A DNA stretch of 64,000 nucleotides from Pagrus major (lineage: Eukaryota > Chordata > Actinopteri > Spariformes > Sparidae), in the NCBI RefSeq assembly GCF_040436345.1, contig NC_133215.1:24541806-24605805 (forward strand), read 5' to 3'. Every line of letters starts with the position of its first letter. Positions within the stretch are counted from its first letter, which is position 1. A program made the position numbers and the translations under genes. Below are positions 14,239 through 53,634 of this stretch, in pieces. The notes under the pieces are model-generated. The model saw only the letters and a list, made by a program, of their open reading frames with translations, was not told where the DNA came from and ran no database searches.

Positions 14239-14857
14239 GTAAACACCTTCTATAATAACCTATGTGTTACTTAATGACATGTTTTCAGTATGACACGTTT
14301 CAGCTCAGGATTGTGTGATTTACAGAGAGTGTTTCTTTAGCGTTGGTGAGTAACGAGTGGTGGAAACAGGAGCTATCCGCTCAAGTGTGTCAATAACGGT
14401 ATAGCTCAGTCAGATTGCGCCTGTGGAGGTCAAAAAGAGAAAACAAAAATCATACGAAAACTTTTCATTTAAACCATTAATGATGATTTGGCGTGTAGCA
14501 ATCAGCGATAAAGACCACAGCAGACCACTATCGGTAGCATCGGTAGGAAGCTAGCTAGCGTTATCCAGTGACAACGTTAGCCAGAAGAGATTACGTTATG
14601 ATGTGATAGTCAGCCAGGTGCCCTCTTCACTGGATGCTGGAAAAATGTTTAATTCTGCCGTTTTCAATCCCACAAATTTAGCCAAAATGCTAACAGTTGT
14701 ATCGCCCTAACCGCTTAATGATCCCCCCAGAAGAAATCACTCACTGTACACTCGTCCGAATATAAACAATAAGGCCTAACTGTATCTATTGAGCCACAAT
14801 CACCCTACAGGCTTCATGTGACTGTTAGCTAGCTGACGGTACACCACTGCGTCAAAA

Positions 14858-14870
14858 CACCCTCTGCTGG
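14858..14870 (-). promoter_or_regulatory. Weaker CTCF-like motif, minus strand
   Basis: The reverse complement reads CCAGCAGAGGGTG, one base off the CTCF core, and points towards the plus-strand cores at 10262 and 13671. Confidence 0.3.
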
Positions 14871-16482
14871 TGTGAATTAGCTACATTTCATACGAGCTTG
14901 AGGTTTATTGTAAGAAAGCTGGGCTTTTTAGCCTTCTGTCAAACTGTTCCCCGTCGGCCTGGTGTGTTTACAACATAACTAAAACAATCCTGCGAAGGGT
15001 CTTCACGAGGGGACAGTAAGGTAACACCTCTGTGGGTGCAAATTATGCAAAACTATTTTGGCTGGAGGGAAATATGAGCTGATGTCGCCCTCTGAGTTCA
15101 CCTTGGTCAGTACTTTGCTGCTGTTTTGCATGAGGACTAATGTTATGTTATTTATGTCCCTATAAGGTCCCGTTTGCTCAAGTTTTAAGACGTATATCCA
15201 TAAAGGTATAGGGTGAAAGTGAAGTGTATGTTTGGCATGACTTCAAGGGTCAAAGGTGACAGACCAGCTAAGGTAGTTGGTGTAAGTTTGAGAGTAGCAA
15301 ATGTTTATCTTTCACTTTTAAATCTTTAATATATGGATGCAGTGCAGAGTCACAGCATTTTGTAGTGTTTCTTCCAACAATACATCATCCAAATGATGGA
15401 TTCATACGCGCTTACTGGCTTGTTATTGTGAATGTCATGTCCCAGACTAGAGGGTGTATTGTGTTAGGTGAATACAGACATGGTTGTGTTAGTAGTCGGC
15501 CCAGGTCTGCCCCTGGACAGTGGAGTCAACACTAGCCTCATTGTTGATGTAGAACAATGGGAGTAGGCCTGCATGGAGGGAGGCACGGCTAGGAGGCTAG
15601 AGGTTGGCTACTGTCTCGTCCCCAGGGCATAGCAGGCATCTGCTTTTCTTACAGTGTTATTACCACACATGAGCCCATGTAGAGACAATCTGAAGCAAAG
15701 TGTCATGTGTAGCAACAAGTATTGATCAACTTTCTCAACGAGAATGATGAAAGCGTTGGTACAGAGATTGCTGCACAAGAGTAGAGCGTCCGAAATGATT
15801 TTTAGCACTGTCACATCCCCAAATCTACAGAGCTGGGATCAGTTCTTGAAGAGGCGAATTTTAGAATAAAAAATCATTTGCAAATTATGACTGGATACCT
15901 GCCAAAAACAATAAATGAGTAAATCCAACCTGCTAGCGTTGATTTCACACTCTGAAAGATTGACAGACATGTATCCGGTCAGCTGAAGATGTCGAACACA
16001 AATATCCATTCACTTACACCCTTAATCATTGCATGCAGCATTTTGAATTCTCTTAAAAATGTTTGTTTAGTAGAGACATTTTAATGTTAAAAACAGGTGC
16101 TGAACACAGAATAGTCAACATTAATGCTGAAGATTTTCATTTGAGAGATTACAGTGTGTCCCTCACACCAAGCATCCTGTTCTGTGGTTGGTTTGTGACT
16201 CACAGGGTTACTTCATGTAACATGACACTCCATTTTCAACCTATCACTGATTGAATTTCAGCCATACAGCAGCACATCCACCCCCTCCCAGCCACTGATG
16301 CTTTAGATTAAGCAGGAAATACACCAGATGAAAGATGCAGCTGATGCCAGCCTCTGTTGTTACTTCATATGTAGGCTAGATGTTATTGGGACTTTGCTGC
16401 TTTCCTGGGCAGAGATGTTCTGCCAATTTAAACAGTCAGTATCAGCATAAAACATAGTCATTGTTATCAATAACTAAAGATT

Positions 16483-16700
16483 AGAGCTGAAACTATTAGT
16501 AAATCAATCAGTAAGTCAATTGACATTTTCTGATTGCTGGGATCTTTTATTGACCAAACAATGAATTATCTGTTAAGTTATAATTAGCTTAACATTGAAG
16601 ATATATTGGCTTTTTTTTAATACTTGGGCTTTGTAAATGACTAAAACCATTTATTGAGTACCAAAATAGTGAATTATTTTTCTGTTGCTTGATTGTTGAG
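16483..16700. mobile_element. Partial DNA-transposon-derived repeat
   Basis: The segment beginning AGAGCTGAAACTATTAG, with AATCAATCAGTAAGTCAATTG, resembles the 'GGGCTGCAACTAA...AATCGATTA' end of a non-autonomous DNA element common in teleosts. A second copy occurs at 19491-20455. No clear second terminus was found here. Confidence 0.35.
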
Positions 16701-16991
16701 TGGTTTTCAAACTGTGGTCCAACAGGGGTCCATGAGTTAGTTGTAGGGGGTCCCCAGCAGAAAGAGGAACAAGGAACAAGGGCAGATATGGAGTTGACCG
16801 TTGTGATTGAAATTGTAATTTCTAGAGATCCTATTTTGATCAGTTGACTACGTCGACCTTTTTAATCTTCAAACTTAAAAACAAATACTCAGAGGCAGGG
16901 CCAGCAATAGTCTTGGTAGTGCCCTATCGTATTATTTTTAGGGTTAGAGAGGTCTTTTGGGCCCTCTCATGACCCAGGGCCCTGACCTGGT

Positions 16992-17006
16992 GCCCCCCCC
17001 CCCCCA
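16992..17006. repeat. Poly-C run in pnpla6 intron 1
   Basis: About 13 consecutive C, embedded in a GC-richer stretch (16890-17030) that looks repeat-derived. Confidence 0.8.
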
Positions 17007-18399
17007 TCAGCAGCCCTGACAAAACTGCCTGTCAAATTGGCGTTTCGTGGTCTCATGTGCATCTATTGCGAGGGTCCTTCACATGACACATTTTTGAAAC
17101 CCCGGGATTATTTGACTAACTGTTAGTTTGAACCCATTGACTGATTATGATTTAAAAAATGACCAAAAGTTTTGTTTGTGTTTGTTTTTTTAACAGCAGT
17201 ATTCAACTAGACTAACCAGAGTAATAATTCTGAATCAGTTTCATCACAGTGTATTGTCAAAGTAAATGGCAGTCAGTTATTTTTTACTCATTATCCATCA
17301 ATATGAATTTGAAACACATTAAAATCTTTTAGATAAATACTCAGGACACAGAACCAGAGGCCTATTTGTAGTCTATCCTATGGTTATGTTAATGTCTTTT
17401 CTCTAATGGTCTTCAGGTTTTGGCAATTAGCCACGAGACGCCTGCTTGTTTTAAAAGCTTCTTCATGCAAGTGCTGTAGCCTACTTTGTATGCCCTCAGC
17501 AAACATAGAGTCCCTGTTGTCAGCCAGCTTGTTTTCCCTCCAGCCTCACTTTCTGCAGAGTGGGAATGGGAAATCGGTGAGCATCAGCGAGCTAAGCTAG
17601 CATAGCTGTTTATTTGTCCATAGACAGTGAATGAAGCTTGTTGTCCCAGCCACTGTACACACGGCTGTGTCAGCTGAATCAGTCTCCACTGGCAGATGTG
17701 GGCAGCGAGGTGGTATGTAGCCTGCCTGGATGAACTTTAGGAATTATTGCTTCGGTGCAGCAGCTCAGTAACCAGCATCAGAGGATTCTGGTTATACTGG
17801 GCTACTTCCAGTACAAGTGGACGGTAATATTAATGTAAAAAAGGGGCAACCTGAGTAGGAGAAATATCACAGTATGTGTATGTGTCTGTTTCTTTGCAGT
17901 GGCAGTATTTAGGTGAGTAGTTTAATTTTTTTAAGATTCAAAAACTTTATTGTCCATTAATGGAAAAAATATACTAAATTAAACCAAAGAAAAAATACCA
18001 CTTCAGTTCTATTAATGCAGCATCAGGTAATATATCAAAGGGCAAAAACATTCAGTTTTTGAAGCTTTCCTCATAAAGACATCAAGTAGTACGGTAGTGA
18101 CAAACTCTTCATCACTACAGCAATCGCCCAAGCATAATAACATGAACACATAAAAAAATTAACGTGCTCAGAAATTTTAAGAAAAGAAGAAATTGTACCC
18201 GAAACTATACTCACAACTTTTTATTTTGTTGTGCTACCTTAAATGATCTCTCTTAATCCCACATACAAGTGTTACCAAGTAATTGGGACAGTAAGAAGAT
18301 CATCTCATAACGTCAATGGAGAGGGATTGATGGATGGATGGATAAAAAGAGGGGAAGGGGTTACCATCTGGATAGGTTTTTATCTGTCTAGATAGCCTG

Positions 18400-18400
<1 letters not shown>

Positions 18401-18462
<62 letters not shown>
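18401..18462. repeat. (TG)n microsatellite
   Basis: About 31 uninterrupted TG units within pnpla6 intron 1. Confidence 0.97.
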
Positions 18463-18471
<9 letters not shown>

Positions 18472-19314
18472 GACACAGACAAAGCCTGGCTCTGTGTCCT
18501 CTGCTGCGAGCGGCTGTAGGATGCAATAATTTGATCCGTCTCTGATTCTAGTACTCAGTCACGGTGATTTTAAGGAGAGATTAAGTATGGTTGTGACAAC
18601 CAGACCGTTAAGAACACAAATGGAGACTTTCAAACCCTTTGCCCTGAGGCAAGGCTGTGTGCTAATGGCTTTATATTCTCTCTCATGTCTAACAACATTT
18701 GCTAGTTTTTCCTCACTGTCTTTGCAGCAGCTTGGAGCTATGTAGTGTTTGTGTGTGTGCATGCATGTCCATTGTAACAATAAGACATTGTCTTGATGGG
18801 GGTCTGTGGGTCACAGGAAATGAGAAAGGCCTTAAAAGGCAGATGTTGGGGAGCAGCCACACAATGAAACTCTGCTGAGTTCTGTGTGTGAGTGAATGTT
18901 TGATGACGTGAAGTTACAAGTAAGGTAGCATCTTTCCATTGATGCAGCTGTGAAGTCAGGAAAAAGATTTAAACTTTTGTACATGTTTGCATGAGTGAAC
19001 ACAGGGGTGTTTTCTGTGTTGATAGACATTTTTCATAGCAGATATTTTAAATTTGCCATAGTAAGAAAAGCACAAGTGGTGCTAATATCATTAACAAAGG
19101 CTTCTTTCTAGTCAAATGTTCCTGTAAGCCATAACAGCATTACAGTAGCAGAAGCAGTTACATGGAATTTAGCCTTCATTGATTTCCATATTCACATCTG
19201 TGCTGTTCCTATGATAACATGTCAAAATGTCCTCCATTAAAAGAGTAGTCTGCATGTCTGTTTTTGTTTCCAGTGGCCGTTGATGGAACATCCCTATGAA
19301 GAAACAGGGTTACA

Positions 19315-45737
<26,423 letters not shown>

Positions 45738-47957
45738 CAGAGGGCCACGGAGGAGTAGGGGGACTTTAAACACAAGGGCCAAATTATGGGTCCATAAACT
45801 GTCAAGGCTAAAGACGTGGACGCCACACTCAGCTCCTGCAACTTCTGGAACTCTGAAATACTTTTTTGTCTTTCTTGATGAACTCACCGTTCATCCTCAA
45901 ATTGTTGAACCTTAATTGCATCAAGTGGCTTCCTCCTCGCTCTCACACTGGATTCTATTCTATTCACATTCTGACCCCACCGTCAAAAATGTGTGGTCTC
46001 AAATAAGAATGATCTTTGAAGGTCTGCCCCGCCCAGCTGCTGTTTTGATTCACTTTTACACTAAACTGACCCATTGCCAGAATCCCTGCCTGCCAACTCC
46101 CAAACATGCCAAAACTAGGACTTCCACCAGTAAGCAAACCAATGAAAACAGGGACACGTTAAAACTTCCAATCACTCTCCTGTTTCTCAGTTTCAAACAG
46201 CCAGAAGGTACCCGACTTCATGTCCCATCTGTGTTTCTGAATCTTTATGTGTCTGTCAAATGTCGGTATGTCTTCATGGCACTCCATTATTGAGGTTTCG
46301 ATGTATTTAAAGGTCCATCAATTTCCTTTGTGCGCTTGTTCGAATGAGTCTGCATATGTTGCCTCTGTTAGGATGACTGTTGGTACAGACGTGCAAAGCT
46401 GTGAATTGTTGAAATAGTAGCAGTAGAGCTGTAGCTATAGGTGTCAAGTAGGGAGTTGGGTAGGGGAAGCTGTAGGAGGTATAGATGTTCGTGTAGACAC
46501 TAAAGTAGAGTTTATGTTAAATGAACAGAGCAGGACCAGTGCTGGGAAGCAGAGCGAGGATGGATAAGAATTAAGAGGCATTTAAAGAGAGAGACACTAA
46601 TGAATGCTGTAGAACGTTTTGAAATGTGGTTTTAAGAATGTAAAGTAAATAGACAAAAAAGAGATGGACCTGTAAGCAAAGTGTTACTTAATTTATTTTA
46701 AATTCACCCGCAGTAGAGTAGAGTGAGCTTGATGAGCTGTAGGTAGATTAAACCGAACAGAGGATGAGGAAAATGTGTAACGCAAATCTGGGGTGAATGA
46801 GATGATTTCAGTGAGTGGATGACGTTGTGTCTGCGTTTTTGAGATATTGTGTTTCAGCTGTTTTGTTTGAGACTAAGACGATGCCTTTTCCACCAGTGTT
46901 CAATCAGTTATCAGTGAGCGGTGACTGTCGTGAAGAGAGCGGTTATTTGACTCTGCTCACACAAGGTCACACTGTCATGGTACGTGTCCACAGGATCCGT
47001 CATTTCTGTGCTTCCCATTCGTTGTCTGTGAAAGCAGCGGTGCAATGCATCCTGGTAGCGGTGGATTGTGTAAGGGTACGCTCCCACATGCATGACATCG
47101 ACAGTGGCAAATATTCACCACCTGTTCACTTCAATCATGAATGCAAGCAAAAGGCCAAATAAACAAGTTAGCATCTGGTGGCGAAGCAAATACGCATCTT
47201 GGCTTCACCTGGCGATTGTCATTTGCTTGCATGTACGTATGACCGTACCATAAGGCTTTGGTTTTGGCCTGTAAATTGGTTGTGGCTTGGGAATTCGCTG
47301 GTCAAAGTCAAAGGTCAAGCGTCAATGCTGGGAACGCACCTGTGGACACGTACCAATGCGGTGCTGAAGGCTCCTGCATACAGTGAACAAGGTGTGTATG
47401 ACAGCGTGTCTGAGACTTACAGTAATTTAAAATCTTTGAAAACTAGCCAATAAATTATTGTTAAGGGAGAAGTCATGTGCACATGGATAATCCACAGGAA
47501 CTCTGAGTAATCCCTAACTTCAAGTGGGCAGAAATTCACCTCATGTAACTATTAACACTTAATTAATATGGACCTCTTGTAGAAATTGTAACAAGATTAT
47601 AATATAATGTACACATTGTTGATATTCATATATGTATATGAGGTGAAAATTTGTAAGTTGATGCTTTGCTGCAAAACAAGGGAACCTTCACCTTTTTTCG
47701 CTTAAAATCCATTCTGTTTTATTTATACATGTTAACTACTGGCTTTTTAAAAATGTTTTTTTTTTTTTTTTAATTTGGGGGTGGGGGGCTTGTCTTATTT
47801 GAATTAACTTGGCTTTAGCTGTTTTGCACTGAAACATTTGAAGTATTCCTTGCTCAGAAGTTGTTTGGTTTAATATTTGCCATCCACCTTGAGATGCCAA
47901 GAGAATCTAAAGAATAAAAACAGAGATGATGATTTAATATGCATATTGGAAAATAAA
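45738..47957 (+). other. pnpla6: pnpla6 3' untranslated region (extent inferred)
   Basis: No further coding exon follows the stop. AATAAA signals occur at 47449-47454, 47913-47918 and 47952-47957, so the 3' UTR could be about 1.7-2.2 kb. It contains a MITE-like insertion (46979-47354) and a T-rich run near 47756. Earlier poly(A) use cannot be excluded. Confidence 0.5.
46979..47354. mobile_element. MITE in the pnpla6 3' UTR region
   Basis: GGTACGTGTCCACAGG at 46979 is repeated inverted at 47339-47354 (CCTGTGGACACGTACC), giving perfect 16-bp terminal inverted repeats around a 376-bp element without a transposase. Superfamily not assigned. Confidence 0.75.
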
Positions 47958-47959
47958 TA

Positions 47960-48590
47960 TAATATGCATCACGTCAGGTGGCATTTGAGTTTTTTTCTTA
48001 TACCTCTTATACCTTTTCTTGCATGTTATGAGCTCCACCATTTTAAAGTAACATTATGTAACTTTTCTACCCTAAAATAACAGCTTCAGACTCATGTTGA
48101 TGGTACAGTGTCTTGTAATAGGGTGAATGTTGTTTAATGCCATGACGCTGTTTAAACCACAGCTCAACACCAAAATCAAAATTTCAGGCATGTGAACTTG
48201 TAGAAGGTTCAGAACCTCCAGGTGTTTTCTCATTTCATTCATTTTTATACCAAAAACAATTTCATTTAGGAAGTTGTGACCTGCTTTTTTATTACAAACC
48301 ACTTCCTAATGCCCTTTCAGGAAACCCACTGTACTGGACAATATACTGTTCATCGGCTGATTCTTTACACAATGACATTTTGATAGATTATAATTGATTA
48401 GATTATAACATGATGCTACATGTCTCAGTACAAAAAACCTGCTCACTATTGATTAAACAAACACATTTCACTGTTAACATTTATTTTCTTTGAAACTTTG
48501 TACTGTTCTGTGTTGTATTCCTGCTGTCGTATTCACTCATTCATTCAAACATCCAACTCCAAATGAGTACAATACTATTCAATGCTTTTA
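47960..48590. other. Intergenic gap between converging transcripts
   Basis: No gene or named repeat; AT-rich sequence only. Confidence 0.5.
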
Positions 48591-48596
48591 ACTGAA

Positions 48597-48602
48597 TTTA
48601 TT
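48597..48602 (-). terminator. Poly(A) signal of the ependymin-family gene
   Basis: TTTATT on the plus strand is AATAAA on the minus strand, about 400 nt beyond the stop codon. The pnpla6 and ependymin transcripts thus converge, with about 0.6 kb between their ends. Confidence 0.6.
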
Positions 48603-49000
48603 GAAGAGGTTGACAGAGAAAGAACACACGACAGGGAGGCAGCTACATCACTTGTTATTTAAAGGTATTCGTTACTTTTGTTCACACCTCTTTCACTCCT
48701 ACAGTCTAGATTTGCTTCGATTCGCTTGCGATTTCCTTTAACATGCTATACCAACATATGGGGTGTGTGGGTTTAACCCCATTACCACAACGCGAACAGG
48801 GTTGAATGACATGAAGAGTGTGTTAAAATGACTTTTGCACACATTCCGGTGACTTGTTGTGTTTTCTGGTGGCTTAGCAGGTTAAAATAACCTTTGAATT
48901 AATGTCGATCTACATAATATTTCATTTCATGATGATCGAGGTCAAATTTAGCTCGATGACAGCAGTATCAGTGATTATCTGCGTGAGATGCTCCAGATGT

Positions 49001-52000
49001 TTACTCCACTTTCTTGGTCTGCTTGGCCAGAGACTCTAAAATAGTGAACATGTTATCTGGTGTGTTGGTCTCCAGTTTTGATTTGGCACAGAAGAAAGGA
49101 GGTATGTAGTCCATTGGGTTTGAATTGCCCAATACCCAGTTGAAGGTGCTGAAATACAAACACAATACAAAAATGAACTTTTAAAATGTTTACTGGTTGT
49201 TTGTTGTTATTGTTATTGTTGCTTGCACAGATTTAATGTTTCACAGTTACAAAGACACAGATGGAACAAGAACGGGACATCATGTACGAGGAACAACAGA
49301 CTGCATACAGCACAGTGTGTACCATGTTGTCACACTGATTTGTGAATGGGGGAATTTGGGTATTTTTAAGCCTGTTCCATGTGTTTGCCTATTTTTGAGT
49401 GTAAATGACTTATATGTAAAAAAAAGTTTTGGGACTGGTCCAGTAGATTGCTTCAGCTGGAAGCTGCGATGTGGCTGCCTCTGAGTGTGTGACAACATTA
49501 TGAAAAAGATCCCCAACACAACCAAACAATCTTTGTTAGTCTTTCAAACAATCACTAAGCCTGGTTTGGAAAAAATCCTTAATTCTCCAGTTTGGATATG
49601 AAAATATTCTGGTTCTATAAGCTGATTTCCCCCACTGCTTCTCTGATATCGACCCTCCCTCTCGCACCTCTCCCGATTCATTCACAACTACCTAGGTGAA
49701 TTAACCAAACCAGAGTTGGAGATTGTTGGGACAGTGGAAAGATGAACCAAGAATGTTCTGGTGAGTTTTATTTTGTTTCTGTAGAGTTTGAATGTGTTTT
49801 ACAATGATAAAATTATTGTTTCTGCAAATGGAGTCTGGTGGATTTGGCGTGGGCAACATAACAGCAGTTTCTGGCTAAACAAAAAGTATCTGAGCCTGTC
49901 AGTGGCAAAAACAAGCACTTTTAGTGGACTTAACATGACTCGCGACTGCTAGTTGAGGCAATCTACTGGACCACTTCTTAAACCTTCTGTACATATTAGT
50001 CATCTAATAGGTGACATATGAAAAGTAGTATTACTTTGAATTGTGATGATGATTAATGAGCTGTTTTTCTGATTTGTCAGCTCAGGTTCTCACCTGACAG
50101 TGATCCATCCTGAGGCTGGAGTGTAGGCAGTGTAGGTCATAGGGATGCAGCCAATCTCACTGAAGACAGTGGTATACATGCCTGAAGACGTGAAGCACAA
50201 GTCACATACGAGGGCCTAACAATAATCAGAGTGATTGAGCTGTACAAAACAACATTATTATTCAGTTACATCCTTCACTTGTAAAACATGCTGAACACAA
50301 AGAAAATTTGTCTTATTCATCAGGTGTCTTCTTCTTCAAAGTCTGTTCAGTTTAAGAAAAATGGTGAAAGGTTAAACCAGCTACAGAAAACAACAGTCAT
50401 GGGTAACAACGGTCTCTTTACTCAACACTCAAAGAGGAAACTAATACAAGGTGCAAGGTAAATGTATTGTCATTTTTTAAACAAGGATTTAAAGGCAGCC
50501 TGCCCCTCAACGAGCAGTCCCGTGGCAAACGCTCGCCGAAACCAAATCATTCAAGCTGGGTTTGTATGGAGCGGGTTTGTATGTACGGCCTTCCCTGCTG
50601 ACACTCTGCCTGTCCGGTCCCTCCTGACCAGAGACACAGCTGTGAGTCGGTGTGTTTAAAGGGGAAAGTCAGCTGGCAATCTGCTCACCACCGCCAGCAA
50701 AGGCGGACACACCAGCGCACATGTATAAACGCTCACTACGTCACTTGTGTAGGTTATGGCGTCGGCTCTGCGTAGAGCCTACGTGCAACTATAAACCAGC
50801 CTTTATTATAACAACCACATTAAAGTCCCATATTCTACTGCAATCCATTCCATTTTAGACGGTTTAATTAAAACACAAAATTAAGTTATTTGTAAAAAAT
50901 GTTTAAAACATTGTCAGGAAAAATTATAAAAATACAAAAACACACTGAAGTGGGGCTTCAAAAGACACCCAGATGGACCTGGTTAGAACATCTTGAAATA
51001 TTTTTTGATACGATTACGGCAGATATTTGCATATGTGATTAATTGCGATTGATTAATCACAAAGCTATGTTGTAATTAATTAGATTAATTTTTAAATCAC
51101 TAGACAGCCCTAATAATAATATAATATAAACATGATATAAATAAATAAAATGATTTAACAATAATATCCTCTTAATTGATGCTGGCAAAACAGCAAACAA
51201 GCCCACCTCACTACATGTTGAAGGATTAATGAGATCAGCAGTAAAATTACTGAATTTGAAATTGGAAGTTGTTTCGTAACTGCAAATGCAAAAACCAAAA
51301 CTGTCTGCATGGCTAGATACTCAAAAACAAACTTGTAACTGTCCCCTGGAGACAGTTTCCATTGTTATCTTCAGGTCTTGTTAAACTAAAACCAGATTTC
51401 TTCATTTAGGATACAGTGTTTTCTCTCACCATTGGGGTGCAGGGCTCCATACCAGGTGTTGACCAGCACACCCATTCCCCAGGAGGAAGAGGAGCCCATG
51501 AAAACCTGACCCATCAGCTTAGCATCAGAGGGAACTTGCATGGGAACGAAGGAGTCACTCAGTTGTTTCTTCTTGCAAGAGAATTTGCTCCAGTCGATCT
51601 CATAATAGACTTTCTGAAAGGACAAAGGAAGACAATGAATGTTGTCCTTTTACTGTTCATATCTCTGTCTGTCTTTGTGCTGTCTCATTCAGGATGTGTT
51701 TTTTTGTTTAATTGTGTTTGTTGAACAAAAGGTCATTTACTGAATATTGGAGAAAACTTTCCTACTAAAGTAAAAGTACCAGAAACATAAGTATCAGAAA
51801 CTAAATATACTAGCCAAAAGTATAAGTATTCAGTATACATATCAGAATAATATCTATAAAATTACTAGATCAGAATTAGAGGTGCATTAATGTGCTCATC
51901 ACTATAATGTTGCAGCTGGTAAAGGTGGAGCTAGTTTCTCCCACATTATATGATGCAGTGTAGCTTAATCCAGAAAAACACATAATAATTAAATGGTTAA

Positions 52001-53565
52001 TTATTTGGTTTGATAATCTAAACCTGCAAAGGAACTACTAACTAAAGCTGTCAAATGAATGTTGTGGAGTAAAAAGTACAATATTTGCATCCAAACAGCA
52101 GTGGAGTAAAAGTGTAAAATTTCATAAAATGGAAACACTCAAGTGAAATTTAAGTACTTTAAAATTGTATCTAAGTACAGTACTTGAGCAAATGTACTCA
52201 GCTGTATACCATCACTGCACCTATTACTCTTCATTGTCTTAGTACATTCATGGTCACAGGACTCTGGCTGTGTTGCAAAATGAGAGATTAGATATGTTGA
52301 CGCTGGAGCAAAAGTGAAGGCAGGAACACAGAAATTCCTAGTTCAGCAGTTCATGGGCCCCAGTACCACTTCCACCATGATGTCAGATAAGCTGTCATTT
52401 ACATGACACAGAGGGTGGAACTGTCTCTGTGACAAAGCCCACTCATTACGGTACAGTAAAACAAATCCTTAAAACTATTTTCACAAACTTAACTTTAACC
52501 AGAGTTATATACCTGACTGTAAAGCATCAGCCGGTCCACAGCAAACGTCTCATTGCCAGAGATCCCGTAGTTCCTGACCCGCATCCTCTGACCAAAAGCA
52601 TCAAAGCTGACTTCTCCTGTGGAACTCATTTGTCCGTCACCAGCTATCTGAACGAGACAGAGAGCAGAAAGTGAAGGGACAGACAAGAATCATGTGACAT
52701 GGGTCCATCCAGGAGAGATTCTGCAGAATGAGACATGTGAGCAGACTCACCACAGACATTCCTCCAGACATCAGTGGTGGAGAGGCTGTGGAAGAGGAAA
52801 TCAAAATGTTTAAGACATTTATAGATAAAAAAAAATTAAACAAACTATAATATAATATACTCTAATCCCTCATTATTAATCATGTTTCATAATCTGAGCA
52901 TGCCAGGCAGAGTGAAACTTTACACAGGGAGTCAGTTGCATTTAGGGAACTTGGGATATTAATACCATTTTGCATGTTTAAATACAATACATTACAGCAG
53001 GTGTTTGCTTTTGGTCCGTGGCCCACCGTTAAGTTTCAGTTTTGGCCCTCCAAGGGAAGAAGTTTGGGCACCCCTGGTAAATCTGTTTACATGTATTGTT
53101 TACTATGGGTCAGATCTGAGATCCAGCATGTCTTTTTCTTTGTAATTAAATTACAGATAAAATACATTAACAATTTGCTACTTCAGCTCTGATGCAGTGT
53201 ACACCCTTTAAAGTACTACCTTAAGTTATTGAATAAATGTGGTGAGTAAAAAGTACAATATTTGCCTCCAAAATGTCATGTCGAAGTATGAAGTTGCAGA
53301 AAAAAAATATTAATATAAATAATAATACAAATAAATAATAAATAAGATACAGTATGGCACTTGTGTAAATATACTTAGTTACATTCCATCACTATTTGAT
53401 GGTAAATGCAATTAATTAGTCCAACTTCACACCATTACAGCAATATAAAAAATGTAATTTTTCTGTGGTCAGCATGTGTCCGTACTCACAGCAGTGTTTG
53501 GGGTCCTGGGCAACAGCCGCAGCCAGCAGCAGGCTGAGGCCGGACAGCACACCGATAAAGTTCAT
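49001..53565 (-). CDS. Ependymin-family secreted glycoprotein
   Basis: Six minus-strand exons in transcription order: 53565-53490, 52785-52751, 52647-52513, 51613-51430, 50181-50094, 49148-49001. All sites are GT-AG and in phase; the product is 221 aa, the usual ependymin length. A signal peptide, MNFIGVLSGLSLLLAAAVA, precedes QDPKHC. SPPLMSGGMSV, YEIDWSKFSCKKKQL, IGCIPMTY and IPPFFCAKS are ependymin landmarks. The four family cysteines are at 25, 95, 155 and 193, and one N-glycosylation site is at N69 (NET). Ependymins are calcium-binding extracellular proteins, abundant in fish brain fluid, with a hydrophobic ligand pocket. Which teleost paralogue (epd or an ependymin-like copy) this is cannot be told from sequence alone; it differs clearly from the classical brain ependymin I remember. 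Confidence 0.92.
50480..51116. repeat. Interspersed repeat sequence in ependymin intron 4
   Basis: The stretch ends TTAATTTTTAAATCACTAGACAGCCCTA, with GATTAATCGCGATTAATC-like words before it, a common teleost transposon end. GC-rich 50500-50790 with GGCGTCGGCTCTGCGTAGAG also looks repeat-derived. Family not named. Confidence 0.4.
51740..52220. repeat. Interspersed repeat, copy 1, ependymin intron 3
   Basis: Shares GTGGAGTAAAAAGTACAATA and TTTGCATCCAAA with the copy at 53190-53400 and ends near GTACTTGAGCAAATGTACTC and CCATCACTG. This is a widespread fish repeat type. Confidence 0.55.
52997..53077. mobile_element. Short hAT-like MITE remnant
   Basis: The reverse complement starts CCAGGGGTGCCCAAACTTC and continues with GGCCC-rich words, like hAT-Charlie termini. 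About 80 bp, in ependymin intron 1. Confidence 0.5.
53190..53400. repeat. Interspersed repeat, copy 2, ependymin intron 1
   Basis: Same family as 51740-52220 (GTGAGTAAAAAGTACAATAT, TTGCCTCCAAA, ending TTAGTTACATTCCATCACT). Confidence 0.5.
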
Positions 53566-53625
53566 GTTGAGGAGCCTGACGAGGGGAACGTGTGAGCGCT
53601 CTGTTCTCAGGGGACGACACACCTG

Positions 53626-53634
53626 TATATATAC
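53626..53634 (-). promoter_or_regulatory. TATA box of the ependymin-family gene
   Basis: TATATATAC on the minus strand, about 60 bases before the ATG at 53565, implying a leader of only 30-35 nt. Confidence 0.6.
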
